The notes: a model not told the origin generated them from the sequence alone. Counted from the stretch's first letter, positions 55,245 to 64,000 are shown. The stretch is DNA of 64,000 bases from Bradyrhizobium quebecense (GCF_013373795.3 NZ_CP088022.1:2790001-2854000); one strand, 5' to 3'. Numbers and translations are program-made.

Positions 55245-56678
55245 ATGACACCGCATCAATCCTCTTCCCAACCCGTGCACATCGTGGGCGCGGGGCTCGC
55301 CGGCTCGGAAGCCGCCTGGCAGGTTGCCAATTCCGGCGTCCGTGCCGTCCTGCATGAAATGCGCCCGCACCGAATGACCGAGGCGCACCGGACCGAAGGC
55401 TGCGCCGAACTGGTCTGCTCGAATTCCTTCCGCTCCGACGATGCCGCCAACAACGCGGTCGGGTTGCTGCACGCCGAGATGCGGCGGCTGGGCTCCCTCA
55501 TCATGCGCTCGGCCGATGCCAACCAGGTGCCCGCTGGCGGCGCGCTGGCGGTCGACCGCGACGGCTTTTCCGCTGCCGTCACCAAAGCGCTGAACGAACA
55601 TCCGCTGATCGAGATCAGCCGCGAGGAAGTCGCGGGCCTGCCGCCGGCCGACTGGGGCAACGTGATCGTCGCTACCGGTCCCCTCACCTCGGCGCCGCTC
55701 GCCGACGCCATCAGGCAGCTCACCGACGAGAACGCGCTGGCGTTCTTCGATGCGATCGCACCGATCGTACACAAGGATTCCATCGACATGTCGGTGGCCT
55801 GGTTTCAGTCGCGCTACGACAAGGTCGGTCCCGGCGGCACCGGCGCCGACTACATCAACTGCCCGATGACCAAGGAGCAATATGACGCCTTCGTCGCGGC
55901 GCTGCTCGACGGCGAGAAGGTCGACTTCAAGGATTGGGAGACCAACACGCCCTATTTCGACGGCTGCCTGCCGGTCGAGGTGATGGCCGAGCGCGGTCAG
56001 GAGACGCTGCGCCACGGGCCGATGAAGCCGGTGGGATTGACCAATCCGCACAATCCGACGGTCAAGGCATATGCGATCGTTCAGCTGCGGCAGGACAACA
56101 AGCTCGGCACGCTCTACAACATCGTCGGTTTCCAGACCAAGCTGAAGCACGGCGCGCAGCAGCGCGTGTTCCGCACCATCCCGGGCCTCGAGAATGCGGA
56201 GTTCGCCCGCCTCGGCGGCCTGCATCGCAACACCTTCCTGAATTCACCGAAGCTGCTCGATAGCCAGCTGCGCCTGCGCGCGCAGCCGCGGCTGCGTTTC
56301 GCCGGCCAGATGACGGGCTGCGAGGGCTACGTCGAATCGGCCAGCATCGGGTTGATTGCGGGGCTCTGCGCTGCCGCCGACATGCGCGGCACCGCGCTGA
56401 CGCCACCGCCCGCCACCACCGCGCTCGGCGCGCTGCTCGGCCACATCACCGGCGGTCATATCGAGACGATCGACGCCGGTGCGCGCTCGTTCCAGCCGAT
56501 GAACATCAATTTCGGTCTGTTCCCGCCGCTGGCCAGCCCTCCGACCAAGAAGCCGGACGGCTCGCGGCTGCGCGGCAACGAGAAGACGGTCGCCAAGAAG
56601 CAGGCGATCAGCGCGCGGGCGCTCACCGACCTCGACCATTGGATCGCAGAGCACCTGCGCGTTGCGGCAGCGGCCTGA
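55245..56678 (+). CDS. trmFO: Methylenetetrahydrofolate-tRNA (uracil-54-C5)-methyltransferase
   Basis: 477 residues. TrmFO makes ribothymidine at U54 of tRNA using methylene-THF and FAD. Marks are the dinucleotide site [82 protein letters not shown] and [15 protein letters not shown]. The C-terminal [17 protein letters not shown] is typical. The kinase-like gene follows after 5 bases in the same direction, suggesting joint transcription. Confidence 0.96.
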   Translation: MTPHQSSSQPVHIVGAGLAGSEAAWQVANSGVRAVLHEMRPHRMTEAHRTEGCAELVCSNSFRSDDAANNAVGLLHAEMRRLGSLIMRSADANQVPAGGALAVDRDGFSAAVTKALNEHPLIEISREEVAGLPPADWGNVIVATGPLTSAPLADAIRQLTDENALAFFDAIAPIVHKDSIDMSVAWFQSRYDKVGPGGTGADYINCPMTKEQYDAFVAALLDGEKVDFKDWETNTPYFDGCLPVEVMAERGQETLRHGPMKPVGLTNPHNPTVKAYAIVQLRQDNKLGTLYNIVGFQTKLKHGAQQRVFRTIPGLENAEFARLGGLHRNTFLNSPKLLDSQLRLRAQPRLRFAGQMTGCEGYVESASIGLIAGLCAAADMRGTALTPPPATTALGALLGHITGGHIETIDAGARSFQPMNINFGLFPPLASPPTKKPDGSRLRGNEKTVAKKQAISARALTDLDHWIAEHLRVAAAA

Positions 56679-56683
56679 CAGTC

Positions 56684-57796
56684 ATGAGCGTGCCGAAAGA
56701 CGACGACGCCACCCTGTCGGCGCGATGGAGCCAGGGCGTGCTGCTCAAGCGCGACGTGTTCTCGACGGTCGAGCGCGGCCGTTTCCGGACCGATGACGGC
56801 GAGGTCGAGGGCGTGCTGCGCCGGCTCGATCAGGTGCCGTTCTGGTCGTTCGCCGTGGCGCTGCATCTGTTCTCGCGCGAACGCCGCGCGCTGACCCTGG
56901 CGCGCGATCTCGACGTCGGCCCCAAGCTGCTCTGGGCAGGCAGGCGCGCGCTGGTGCGCGGCTTCATCGACGGCGCAGCGCTGCATCTGGCGAAGCCGCA
57001 TGGCGACGTCGCCTATTTCCGTTCCGCCAAGGCCGCGTTGCGCAAGCTGCATCGTGCCGGCATCTGCCACAACGACCTCGCCAAGGAGCAGAACTGGCTG
57101 GTCGGCCGCGACGGCCGCGCCTACCTCACCGACTTCCAGCTTGCTGCCTGCTTCAAGAGCCGAAGCCGGCTGTTCCGCATCGCAGCCTATGAGGATCTGC
57201 GGCATCTGTTGAAGCACAAGCGCAGCTACGCGCCGGAGGCGTTGACGCCGAAGGAGCGCAAGGTGCTTGCGAAGAAGTCCGCGGTCGCCAGCGTCTGGCT
57301 CAAGACCGGCAAGAAGGTCTATCAGGCGATCACCCGCGGCATCTTCAATTTCACCGACCGCGAGGGCGGCGGCCGGCGGCTGGTCAACGACGCGCCTGTG
57401 CTGGTCGATCTGATCCGCAGGAATCCAGATGTGCGCGACACCGCGATCGTCGCCTTTGCCGACCGGCGCGTCGGCGTCGGACTCTACGCCTTCGTCGAGG
57501 CCGACCAGTCCGCGCTGGAAAAGACGCTGCGCAACGAGCTTGCCGCCGCCAAGGGCGTCAAGCCGCCCGAACACATCCAGATCGTGCATGCATTGCCGCG
57601 CGATGCGGCGGGCAAGCCGCGCACCGAAATCCTGCAGCTCGTCGCCATGAACCAGATCGACCTGATCGAACCGATGATGCGCAGCGACGCCGATCGCGAG
57701 TTCCTCAAGGACATCCTCGAGCAACGCAAGAATCTGCGCGATCGCTTCAATTTCGAAGTTGCCGAGATGGATCGGCCGGCGGGCCAAGCGCGATGA
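56684..57796 (+). CDS. Fusion: protein-kinase-like domain plus AMP-binding enzyme C-terminal domain
   Basis: 370 residues from the ATG at 56684. Residues about 40-200 look like a kinase fold reduced to its catalytic core: GICHNDLAKEQNWL (H129, N130, D131) and YLTDFQLAACF with DFQ (150-152) in place of DFG. Residues about 235-325 resemble the C-terminal domain of ANL acyl/aminoacyl-adenylating enzymes: LIRRNPDVRDTAIVAFADRR, GVGLYAFVEAD, and the LPR-x3-GK block (304-311) that carries the catalytic lysine. The two-part architecture is unfamiliar. It starts 5 bases after trmFO. A role in phosphorylating a small molecule or regulating an adenylating enzyme is pure inference. Confidence 0.75.
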   Translation: MSVPKDDDATLSARWSQGVLLKRDVFSTVERGRFRTDDGEVEGVLRRLDQVPFWSFAVALHLFSRERRALTLARDLDVGPKLLWAGRRALVRGFIDGAALHLAKPHGDVAYFRSAKAALRKLHRAGICHNDLAKEQNWLVGRDGRAYLTDFQLAACFKSRSRLFRIAAYEDLRHLLKHKRSYAPEALTPKERKVLAKKSAVASVWLKTGKKVYQAITRGIFNFTDREGGGRRLVNDAPVLVDLIRRNPDVRDTAIVAFADRRVGVGLYAFVEADQSALEKTLRNELAAAKGVKPPEHIQIVHALPRDAAGKPRTEILQLVAMNQIDLIEPMMRSDADREFLKDILEQRKNLRDRFNFEVAEMDRPAGQAR

Positions 57797-57945
57797 GATC
57801 GGATTTGGTCCACGTCGCGCGTTGGGCTCTCGTTTGAGCGCGATCTCCGCATCGACGCTGCACGCTTCCGAGCGCGCAGCTCTCGACAAACGGAGCGTGA
57901 CGCGCCAATCTTGCGAGGGGGTATCGCGCTCAAGGGACTAGCTTA

Positions 57946-58230
57946 ATGCCACTGACCCGTGGCCGTATCGGGGGATATGATGCCGAGCGGATGGCGTTCG
58001 GATTCACCATGATGCACGGCGACCAGGAAATTGAATGCCAGATCAGCGACGCTGCAATGGACGACTTGGCCGGCACGCGCGGAACGGCGAGCATCGCTCG
58101 CCAGGCCCAGTTCGTTGCGCTGCGCGACGCCGTCGAACGGATCGCATCCGACATCTTTGACAGCGGCCCGGTGGTCAAAGGCGCGACGATCCGGATCTTC
58201 ACCAAGCACATCTCGAAGGAACAGAGCTAG
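57946..58230 (+). CDS. DUF1488-family protein
   Basis: 94 residues, starting MPLTRGRIGGYDAERMAFGF. TMMHGDQEIECQISDAAMDD and ATIRIFTKHISKEQS, with an acidic helix between, fit the small soluble DUF1488 family of unknown function. Its last four bases overlap the 3' end of the squalene-synthase-like gene on the other strand. Confidence 0.75.
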   Translation: MPLTRGRIGGYDAERMAFGFTMMHGDQEIECQISDAAMDDLAGTRGTASIARQAQFVALRDAVERIASDIFDSGPVVKGATIRIFTKHISKEQS

Positions 58231-59090
58231 CGACCGAACTCTTCGGTGCGCGCAGCCCGCCACAACGTCCAGAGCGTGCGCAGGCGCGACGCCGGCTTCG
58301 GCAGGAACGGATCGTAGTCGGCCCTCCTCACCCGGTTTAGCTCGCGCCTGACGTGAGCGAGCGGCAGGAAGATCGGCCTCACGCCGGACGGTACATCCGC
58401 AAGCAGCCCGAATGCGGTCTTGAGATGACCCTGAGCCTCGTCAGCAAGCTGATCGATCGCAGCACGGATGTTCGGCGTCGGCTTGCCGGCAAACACCTCC
58501 TCCTTGCTGCTGCCGTGCTGTTGCAGCAGTTGCAGCGGCAGAAACAGCTGCTGCCGCGAGGCGTCGCGGCCCAGCGCCGCGATGACCTGCGCCATGCCTT
58601 GCGCGAGGCCGGCATGACGAGCCAGATGATCGATCGCCTCCGATGGCCGCGCCACCACGCGCGTGGCTTGTGCGAACAGCGCCGATGCCGTGGCGTCGAG
58701 GTAGCCCTCGAGCGCGGCCAACGACGGCATCGGGTCGTTGTAGAGATCGAACTGATGCTCCTCGACCAGGAGCGAGAACGGCGAGACCGGCAGGCGGTGA
58801 TTGCGGATCGCATACAGCAGCTCTGCCGCGACCGGATTGCCCTCGACGCCGCCGTGTCCGGCCCCGGCCAGCATGTCGGTCCACCATTGCAGCCGCATCT
58901 CGCCGGGCAGCGGCTGGCTGACCTGCTCGTGCACGCGCGAGACTTCGATGTTGAAGGCGTAGATCGCGAGCAGCGCCCGGCGCTCCGGACCCGGCATGAA
59001 CAAAGTCGACGCGTAGCGCACGAAGTCATGGGTCCGCGCCAGATCGGCGCAGAACGCCGCGCCGTCGGTCGGCGCCTCCGTCGCGCTCAT
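58227..59090 (-). CDS. Squalene/phytoene-synthase-family protein (NDUFAF6-like)
   Basis: 287 residues. Class I prenyltransferase-like helical fold: DLARTHDFVRYASTLFMPGP, LLAIYAFNIEVSRVHEQVSQ, GEMRLQWWTDMLAG and a second half DEAQGHLKTAFGLL. The Asp-rich metal motifs of true squalene/phytoene synthases (DxxxD) are not evident: the usual positions read IEVSRVHEQ and ADEAQGHLKTA. That argues for the non-catalytic NDUFAF6-like branch. It overlaps the Mth938-like gene by 4 bases (ATGA). Confidence 0.8.
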   Translation of the reverse strand: MSATEAPTDGAAFCADLARTHDFVRYASTLFMPGPERRALLAIYAFNIEVSRVHEQVSQPLPGEMRLQWWTDMLAGAGHGGVEGNPVAAELLYAIRNHRLPVSPFSLLVEEHQFDLYNDPMPSLAALEGYLDATASALFAQATRVVARPSEAIDHLARHAGLAQGMAQVIAALGRDASRQQLFLPLQLLQQHGSSKEEVFAGKPTPNIRAAIDQLADEAQGHLKTAFGLLADVPSGVRPIFLPLAHVRRELNRVRRADYDPFLPKPASRLRTLWTLWRAARTEEFGR

Positions 59091-59470
59091 GGCACCGCGA
59101 TCAGCGCCGCCGCGACGCGACGCCGCTCGCCCAGCATGATGTTGTAGGTGCGGATCGCGGGGCCGGTCTGCATCGGGTCGAGCACCACCCGCACCGCGCG
59201 CAGGGCCTCGCGCAGGCCCCTTGGCGGCACCCAGACCTCGGTGCCGGTGCCGACGATCAGTGTATCAATCGCATTGGCGGCCGCGAATACCTTCTGCAGC
59301 GCGTATTCGTCGATCTCCTGCGGCCTGGTCACCGGCCAGGCCCAGATCGCGTCGGGCAGGCACAACAGCGAGCCGCGGTGCGACATATCGGCAAACGCGA
59401 AGCCGCCCTTGCCGTAGGCCTCGATCGGCGCCGACCTCGGAAGATGGGGAGCGTCCGAGGAGTTGCTCAT
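59087..59470 (-). CDS. Mth938-domain protein (NDUFAF3-like)
   Basis: 127 residues with SNSSDAPHLPRSAPIEAYGK, GGFAFADMSHRGSLLCLPDA, VFAAANAIDTLIVGTGTEVW and VVLDPMQTGPAIRTYNIMLG, matching the Mth938 domain, whose mitochondrial relative NDUFAF3 assists complex I assembly. It lies 6 bases after secF and overlaps the squalene-synthase-like gene by 4 bases, so all are cotranscribed. Confidence 0.85.
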   Translation of the reverse strand: MSNSSDAPHLPRSAPIEAYGKGGFAFADMSHRGSLLCLPDAIWAWPVTRPQEIDEYALQKVFAAANAIDTLIVGTGTEVWVPPRGLREALRAVRVVLDPMQTGPAIRTYNIMLGERRRVAAALIAVP

Positions 59471-59476
59471 GACCGG

Positions 59477-60505
59477 CTACTTCTTGGCTGCCGCGTTCGG
59501 CTTCTTCTCCGATTCATCGGCGGCGGCGTCGCGCCTCGTGGTGCCGACGCCGAGATAGATCAGGATCGGTGCCGCGATGAAGATCGAGGTGTAGGTGCCG
59601 ACCAGCACCACGCCGAACATCATGACGGCGGTGAAGCTGTGAATCGCCTGGCCGCCGAACAGCAGCAGCGCGAGCAGCGCCAGGGTCACGGTGACGTGGG
59701 TGATGATCGAGCGCGACAGCGTCGAGTTGATCGATTCGTTGAGCAGCTGCGGCATCGGCATCTTCTTGTAGCGCCGCAGCATCTCGCGGATACGGTCGTA
59801 GATGACGACGGTGTCGTTGAGCGAATAGCCGAGAATCGTCAGCAGCGCCGCGATGCTGGTGAGATCGAAATCGACCTGGGTGATCGACATGAAGCCGATC
59901 GTCAGCACGATGTCGTGGACGTTGGCGATCATGGCGCCGAGCGCGAACTGCCACTCGAACCGGAACCAGAGATAGATCAGGATGCCGACGATCGCGAGCA
60001 TCAGGCCGAGCATGCCGTAGGCGAGCAATTCGCCGGAGACGCGCGGTCCCACCACTTCGACGCGGCGGTAGTCTACGGAATCGCCGAGCGCGCCACGAAC
60101 CTTCGTCACCGCGTCCTGTTGCGCCTGATCACCGCCGGGTTGCTCGGCGACGCGGATCAGCACTTCGGCCGGACCTCCGAACTGCTGCAACTGCACCTCG
60201 CCGAGACCAAGACCGTTCAAGGTCGTGCGCATCGCGGCAATGTCGGCGGTGCCGGACTTGGCCCGTACCTCCAGCAGTGTACCGCCCTTGAAGTCGATGC
60301 CGAAATTCAGGCCGTGAGTGAAGAACAGCGTGATGGCAAGGATCGAAAGCAGCGCCGAAATCGGGAAGCTGATGCGCCGAAAGCGCGTGAAGTCGAAATG
60401 CGTGTCGTCGGGCACGATGCGCAGCGCCGGCATCAGCCCGAGCGCCGCGACCACGGTCAGCACGGCAATCAGGATGCCAAGGCCAATGAGAACGGTATGA
60501 GTCAC
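59477..60505 (-). CDS. secF: Protein translocase subunit SecF
   Basis: 342 residues. SecF with SecD uses the proton gradient to pull secreted proteins through SecYEG. Six membrane segments with the RND-like pattern: HGLNFGIDFKGGTLLEVRAK in the first periplasmic domain and SLNDTVVIYDRIREMLRRYK in the fourth segment. Starts 10 bases after secD. Confidence 0.96.
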   Translation of the reverse strand: MTHTVLIGLGILIAVLTVVAALGLMPALRIVPDDTHFDFTRFRRISFPISALLSILAITLFFTHGLNFGIDFKGGTLLEVRAKSGTADIAAMRTTLNGLGLGEVQLQQFGGPAEVLIRVAEQPGGDQAQQDAVTKVRGALGDSVDYRRVEVVGPRVSGELLAYGMLGLMLAIVGILIYLWFRFEWQFALGAMIANVHDIVLTIGFMSITQVDFDLTSIAALLTILGYSLNDTVVIYDRIREMLRRYKKMPMPQLLNESINSTLSRSIITHVTVTLALLALLLFGGQAIHSFTAVMMFGVVLVGTYTSIFIAAPILIYLGVGTTRRDAAADESEKKPNAAAKK

Positions 60506-60515
60506 AATAGGCCTC

Positions 60516-62111
60516 TCAGATCGGCACGGTTTGCGGCCGCTTCCACCGGACCCATGCCGCGACGATCAGGCGCGTCAAGGTAAAGGCGGTGAACACCGTG
60601 GTGATGATGCCGATGCCGAGCGTCACGGCAAAGCCGCGCACCGGTCCGGTGCCGATGTAGAACAGCACCGCGGCAGCGATGAAGGTGGTGATGTTGGAAT
60701 CGAGGATGGTCGCCAGCGCCCGCTTGAAGCCGGCGTCGATCGCCGAGATCGCGTTGCGGCCGCCGCGCAATTCCTCGCGGATGCGCTCGTAGATCAGCAC
60801 GTTGGAGTCGACCGCGATGCCGACCGTCAGCACGATGCCGGCGATGCCGGGCAAGGTCAGCGTGGCGTTAAGCAGCGACAGCAGCCCGAAGATCATGGCG
60901 ACGTTGATGGCCACCGCCATGTTGGCGAACACCCCGAACAGCCGGTAGGTGATCAGCATGAACACGATGACCAGGATCGAGCCGACATAGGCCGCAAGCT
61001 CACCCTTTTCGATCGAGTCCTGCCCGAGGCCGGGACCGACCGTGCGCTCCTCGACCACCGTCAGCGGTGCCGGCAGCGCGCCGGCGCGCATCAGGATCGC
61101 CAGATCGTTGGCCGACTGCACCGTGAAGCTGCCCGAGATCTGGCCCTGTCCGCCGGTGATCGGCTCGCGAATCACGGGTGCCGAGATCACCTTGTTGTCG
61201 AGCACGATCGCAAAGGGCTGGCCGACATTATCGGCGGTCGCCTGAGCGAATTTGCGCGCGCCCGAGGTATTGAACTTGAAGCTGACGATCGCCTCGCCGG
61301 TACGCTGGTCGAAGCCGGGTTGGGCATCGGAGAGTTCACTTCCCGAAACCAGGACCTGCTTCTTCACAATGTACGGAACCGGTGGTGGCGATGCGCTCAT
61401 GAGCCGCTCCGAGTCCGCCGGCACCGTGGCCTGATCGGGCGATGCCGTGGTGTCGACCATGCGGAATTCCATCTTCGCGGTCTTGCCGAGCAGCTCCTTC
61501 AGATGGGTCGGGTCCTGCAGGCCCGGCACCTGCACCAGGATGCGGTCGGTGCCCTGACGCTGGATCAAGGGCTCGACGGTGCCGAGCTCGTTGACGCGGC
61601 GTTCGACGATCTGGATCGACTGTTCGATGGTCTTGCGCATCCGCTCGATCATCGCGGGCTGCGACACGGTCAGGCGGATCAAGCCGCCCCCCGCGTCCGT
61701 CACATCGACATCGCGCTGGCCGCCGGAGCCGAGCAAGCCGCCGATCGGCTGCGCGACCTCGCGAAGCTTCGTCAGCGCCGCCGGAACATCGGCTTCCTTG
61801 GCGATCCGGGCCTCGACGGCGTCGTTCCGGATCGTGATGCCTCCGGTAAAGCCGATCCGGGCGTCACGCAGCGCCTTCCTTGTGTCGTCGCGAACCTGTT
61901 CGAGCTTCTCCTTCTTCACATAATTGGCGTCGACCTCGAGCAGCAGATACGAGCCGCCCTGCAAATCGAGACCGAGAACGAGGCGCCGTTGCGCCCAGGC
62001 CGGCCAGGTCTTGACCTGCGCTTCGGGGAAGAAATTGGGCACGGCGCACAGGCAGACCACCAGCGCTGTCAGGATAATCCCCAGCGCTCGCCACCGCGTG
62101 AAATACAACAT
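60516..62111 (-). CDS. secD: Protein translocase subunit SecD
   Basis: 531 residues. Marks are the N-terminal membrane segment, LVLGLDLQGGSYLLLEVDAN, the periplasmic P1 head domain (about 60-340) and the C-terminal membrane domain with LTVGIAVDSNVLIYERIREE. It lies 40 bases after yajC. Function as for SecF. Confidence 0.97.
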   Translation of the reverse strand: MLYFTRWRALGIILTALVVCLCAVPNFFPEAQVKTWPAWAQRRLVLGLDLQGGSYLLLEVDANYVKKEKLEQVRDDTRKALRDARIGFTGGITIRNDAVEARIAKEADVPAALTKLREVAQPIGGLLGSGGQRDVDVTDAGGGLIRLTVSQPAMIERMRKTIEQSIQIVERRVNELGTVEPLIQRQGTDRILVQVPGLQDPTHLKELLGKTAKMEFRMVDTTASPDQATVPADSERLMSASPPPVPYIVKKQVLVSGSELSDAQPGFDQRTGEAIVSFKFNTSGARKFAQATADNVGQPFAIVLDNKVISAPVIREPITGGQGQISGSFTVQSANDLAILMRAGALPAPLTVVEERTVGPGLGQDSIEKGELAAYVGSILVIVFMLITYRLFGVFANMAVAINVAMIFGLLSLLNATLTLPGIAGIVLTVGIAVDSNVLIYERIREELRGGRNAISAIDAGFKRALATILDSNITTFIAAAVLFYIGTGPVRGFAVTLGIGIITTVFTAFTLTRLIVAAWVRWKRPQTVPI

Positions 62112-62151
62112 CGAATTGACCTGTCAGATTCGGCAAAAGGCTCCGCGGCAA

Positions 62152-62508
62152 TCAGCTCGCGGATGCCTCGTCCTTGGCATCGCCCTTCGCCGGCTCACCC
62201 TTGGTACGCACGCCCGAAATCATCTGGCGCATCTGCCGCACGCGAACGCCGTCCGAAATCTCGAACTCGATCTGGTCGTCGTCGACCACCTTGGTCACCT
62301 TGCCGACGAGGCCGCCCGAGGTCACCACGGTGTCGCCGCGGCGGATGTTCTTCACGAGGTCCGCATGGTCGCGCACCTTCCGCTGCTGCGGGCGCAGAAT
62401 CAGGAAGTACATGATGACGAAGATCAGCGCGAATGGCAGCAGCGACATCAACATGCTGTTGGTATCAGTGCCAGCTCCAGCCTGAGCAAACGCAGGAGTA
62501 ATCAGCAT
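62152..62508 (-). CDS. yajC: Preprotein translocase subunit YajC
   Basis: 118 residues from the ATG at 62508 (MLITPAFAQAGAGTDTNSML); the open frame continues upstream without protein-like content. One membrane segment (LLPFALIFVIMYFLILRPQ) is followed by QRKVRDHADLVKNIRRGDTV and VTSGGLVGKVTKVVDD, the YajC core. First gene of the yajC-secD-secF-Mth938-squalene-synthase-like operon. It has the usual cytoplasmic tail, here Lys/Asp-rich. Confidence 0.95.
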   Translation of the reverse strand: MLITPAFAQAGAGTDTNSMLMSLLPFALIFVIMYFLILRPQQRKVRDHADLVKNIRRGDTVVTSGGLVGKVTKVVDDDQIEFEISDGVRVRQMRQMISGVRTKGEPAKGDAKDEASAS

Positions 62509-62698
62509 TCGGACGATCCTCGGATAAGACGGGAAAGAACCGGCAGCGCCCTCGGGTTCGGGGCGGTATGGCGGTCCGGACAAATTCGCGCGGACTATAG
62601 CGGCCGCGGTCCCAATTGCAACGTTAACGGACCTTCATTTAGGGCGCTTGCGGGACCGCCGCCAGCCCGATAAGGCTGCGCCGTCAGGAACTGGACAA

Positions 62699-63682
62699 AT
62701 GCCGAAAAAAGCCAAGAAAACTCCCAGTAAAACAGCCCGCAAAACCGCCCCTCAAGCTGCCGCCAAGCGTGCCGCAAACGCCGCGACAAAACGCCCGGTA
62801 ATGCCGCTCGACGGCGCCACTGCCGAGCGGATCGCGAATGCCCTGGAGACCATTGCGAGCCGCCTTGTGGCCGCCTCCCCGGCCCCCGATCCGGCCGAGT
62901 CGTTCGGTGCCGCGGACGCCTTTGTCTGGCATCCGGACGGACGCCTCGCCCCGGTGCCGCGCGTCAGCCGCGTCGAGATCGGCCTGCTCAAGGGTGTCGA
63001 CCGGATGCGCGATATCCTGATGGAGAATACCGAGCGCTTCGCCAACGGACTGCCCGCCAACAATGCGCTGCTGTGGGGCGCCCGCGGCATGGGCAAGTCG
63101 TCGCTGGTCAAGGCGACGCATGCCAGCCTCAATGTCGATCGCAAGCCGGCCGACCGGCTGAAGCTGATCGAGATCCACCGCGAGGACATCGAGAGCCTGC
63201 CCGGCCTGATGGAGCTGCTGCGCAGCTCCTCGTTCCGCTTCATCGTGTTCTGCGACGACCTCTCCTTCGACGGCAACGACGCCTCGTACAAATCGCTCAA
63301 GGCGGTGCTGGAAGGCGGTATCGAGGGACGCCCCGAGAACGTCATCCTCTATGCGACCTCGAACCGGCGGCATCTCTTGGCACGCGAGATGATCGAGAAC
63401 GAGCGCTCGACCGCGATCAATCCGGGCGAAGCGGTGGAAGAGAAGGTGTCGCTGTCGGACCGCTTCGGTCTCTGGCTCGGCTTCCACCGCTGCAGCCAGG
63501 ACGAGTACCTCGCGATGGTGAAGGGCTATTGCGACCATTTCGGCATCGAGATCGCCGAGGACGAAATCGAGCGCGAAGCGCTCGAATGGTCGACCACCCG
63601 CGGCTCGCGCTCCGGCCGCGTCGCCTGGCAGTACACGCAGGAACTCGCCGGCCGGCTCGGCGTGCGGCTGAGCGGGACATAG
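62699..63682 (+). CDS. DUF815-family AAA+ ATPase with histone H1-like basic N-terminal tail
   Basis: 327 residues from the ATG at 62699. Residues 1-32 are Lys/Ala/Arg-rich (MPKKAKKTPSKTARKTAPQA and so on), then a DUF815 ATPase: NALLWGARGMGKSSLVKATH (Walker A), FIVFCDDLSFDGNDASYKSL (Walker B) and ATSNRRHLLAREMIENERST. The basic tail looks like a nucleic-acid-binding extension. The family is found near DNA-repair and cell-cycle genes, but its role is unknown. Divergent from yajC. Confidence 0.85.
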   Translation: MPKKAKKTPSKTARKTAPQAAAKRAANAATKRPVMPLDGATAERIANALETIASRLVAASPAPDPAESFGAADAFVWHPDGRLAPVPRVSRVEIGLLKGVDRMRDILMENTERFANGLPANNALLWGARGMGKSSLVKATHASLNVDRKPADRLKLIEIHREDIESLPGLMELLRSSSFRFIVFCDDLSFDGNDASYKSLKAVLEGGIEGRPENVILYATSNRRHLLAREMIENERSTAINPGEAVEEKVSLSDRFGLWLGFHRCSQDEYLAMVKGYCDHFGIEIAEDEIEREALEWSTTRGSRSGRVAWQYTQELAGRLGVRLSGT

Positions 63683-63748
63683 CACGAGCCGCACGACCGG
63701 CAAGTCGCAGGCCTTCTGGATTCGGTGCGGCATGGGTACACTCGACGC

Positions 63749-64000
63749 ATGCCGACCGAACCCAGCACGACTGCGAGACAATGTGGCGAGTGCACCGCTT
63801 GCTGCGATGGCTGGCTGAAAATCCGGATACGTGGCCACGACGTCCATCCGGGGCAGCCGTGCCCGTTCAGCAGCGCGGGCAAATGCACGATCTACGACGA
63901 GCGTCCGGTCGATCCGTGCCGGAAGTTCGTCTGCGGCTGGCTTACGCCGACAAGCCCGCTGCCCGACTGGATGCGTCCGGATAGATCCGATGTCATCTTT
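63749..64000 (+). CDS. Cysteine-cluster protein (YkgJ-like), 3' truncated by window edge
   Basis: ATG at 63749, open to the last base of the window (84 codons visible). CGECTACCDGWLKIRI begins the CxxCxxCC cluster, and CPFSSAGKCTIYDERPVDPC and KFVCGWLTP add more cysteines, the pattern of the YkgJ/UPF0153 family thought to bind zinc or an iron-sulfur cluster. It follows the DUF815 gene by 66 bases. Confidence 0.75.
   Translation, partial: MPTEPSTTARQCGECTACCDGWLKIRIRGHDVHPGQPCPFSSAGKCTIYDERPVDPCRKFVCGWLTPTSPLPDWMRPDRSDVIF

Noticed and set aside
60531..62414. 627-residue plus-strand frame
   Set aside because: Antisense shadow of secD and yajC.

Overview
The window is a GC-rich chromosomal segment of an alphaproteobacterium, most probably Bradyrhizobium or a close relative. 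The inference rests on the protein types (DUF3551, DUF3597, DUF1127 and SPW proteins, Omp31-like porins with signal peptides ending in AAAD), the rhizobial gene blocks (gyrA...coaD-ppi-ppi-queA, trmFO, yajC-secD-secF), LexA boxes of the alphaproteobacterial form GTTC-N7-GTTC, and several families of short palindromic intergenic repeats. I saw no phage, insertion sequence, CRISPR array, plasmid functions or rRNA. Most of the window is ordinary core genome with many small lineage-specific proteins.

Layout. 1-6.6 kb: the 3' end of a membrane glycosyltransferase, tRNA-Lys(UUU), RNase Z and small secreted or membrane proteins. 6.7-14.3 kb: 3-hydroxybutyryl-CoA dehydrogenase, four small proteins, a CNNM/CBS protein, a formyltransferase-like protein, two secreted proteins, RidA, an EamA exporter and an orphan BrnA-like antitoxin. 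14.3-22.5 kb: cysK, tgt, a patatin-like lipoprotein with a TetR regulator, a PepSY protein, asd and queA. 22.6-32.5 kb: two cyclophilins, coaD, kup, a transglutaminase and gyrA. 32.7-40.2 kb: a DUF2306 membrane protein, ssb, two intact Omp31-like porins around a decayed third copy, and uvrA. 40.3-46 kb: VOC, PRC-barrel, hemerythrin, cytochrome c, beta-propeller plus MxaD-like protein, and an AAA ATPase. 45.6-55 kb: an acyl-CoA synthetase/PCC pair, SPW, TPR, GNAT, FAH-family, DUF3597, DUF2189 and MltB proteins, and a 50-residue DUF1127 protein. 55.2-64 kb: trmFO, a kinase-like/AMP-binding-C fusion, DUF1488, the operon yajC-secD-secF-Mth938-squalene-synthase-like, a DUF815 ATPase with a basic tail, and the start of a cysteine-cluster protein.

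Regulation. The strongest new signal is upstream of asd (aspartate-semialdehyde dehydrogenase). A 23-codon reading frame very rich in Thr and Lys codons starts almost exactly at the predicted transcription start. It is followed by a terminator hairpin whose 5' arm can instead pair (10 of 11 bases) with the 3' part of the leader. This looks like a ribosome-mediated attenuator with a leaderless leader peptide controlling entry to lysine/threonine/methionine synthesis. Other signals are matching 25-bp operator-like sites on both sides of the patatin-tetR pair, LexA boxes at ssb and uvrA, a promoter-embedded palindrome before the DUF2306 gene, and two tiny overlapping uORFs before cysK.

Limits: everything is by eye from one sequence. 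Start codons are chosen from ribosome-binding sites, signal peptides and family lengths. No alignment, folding or database search was run.
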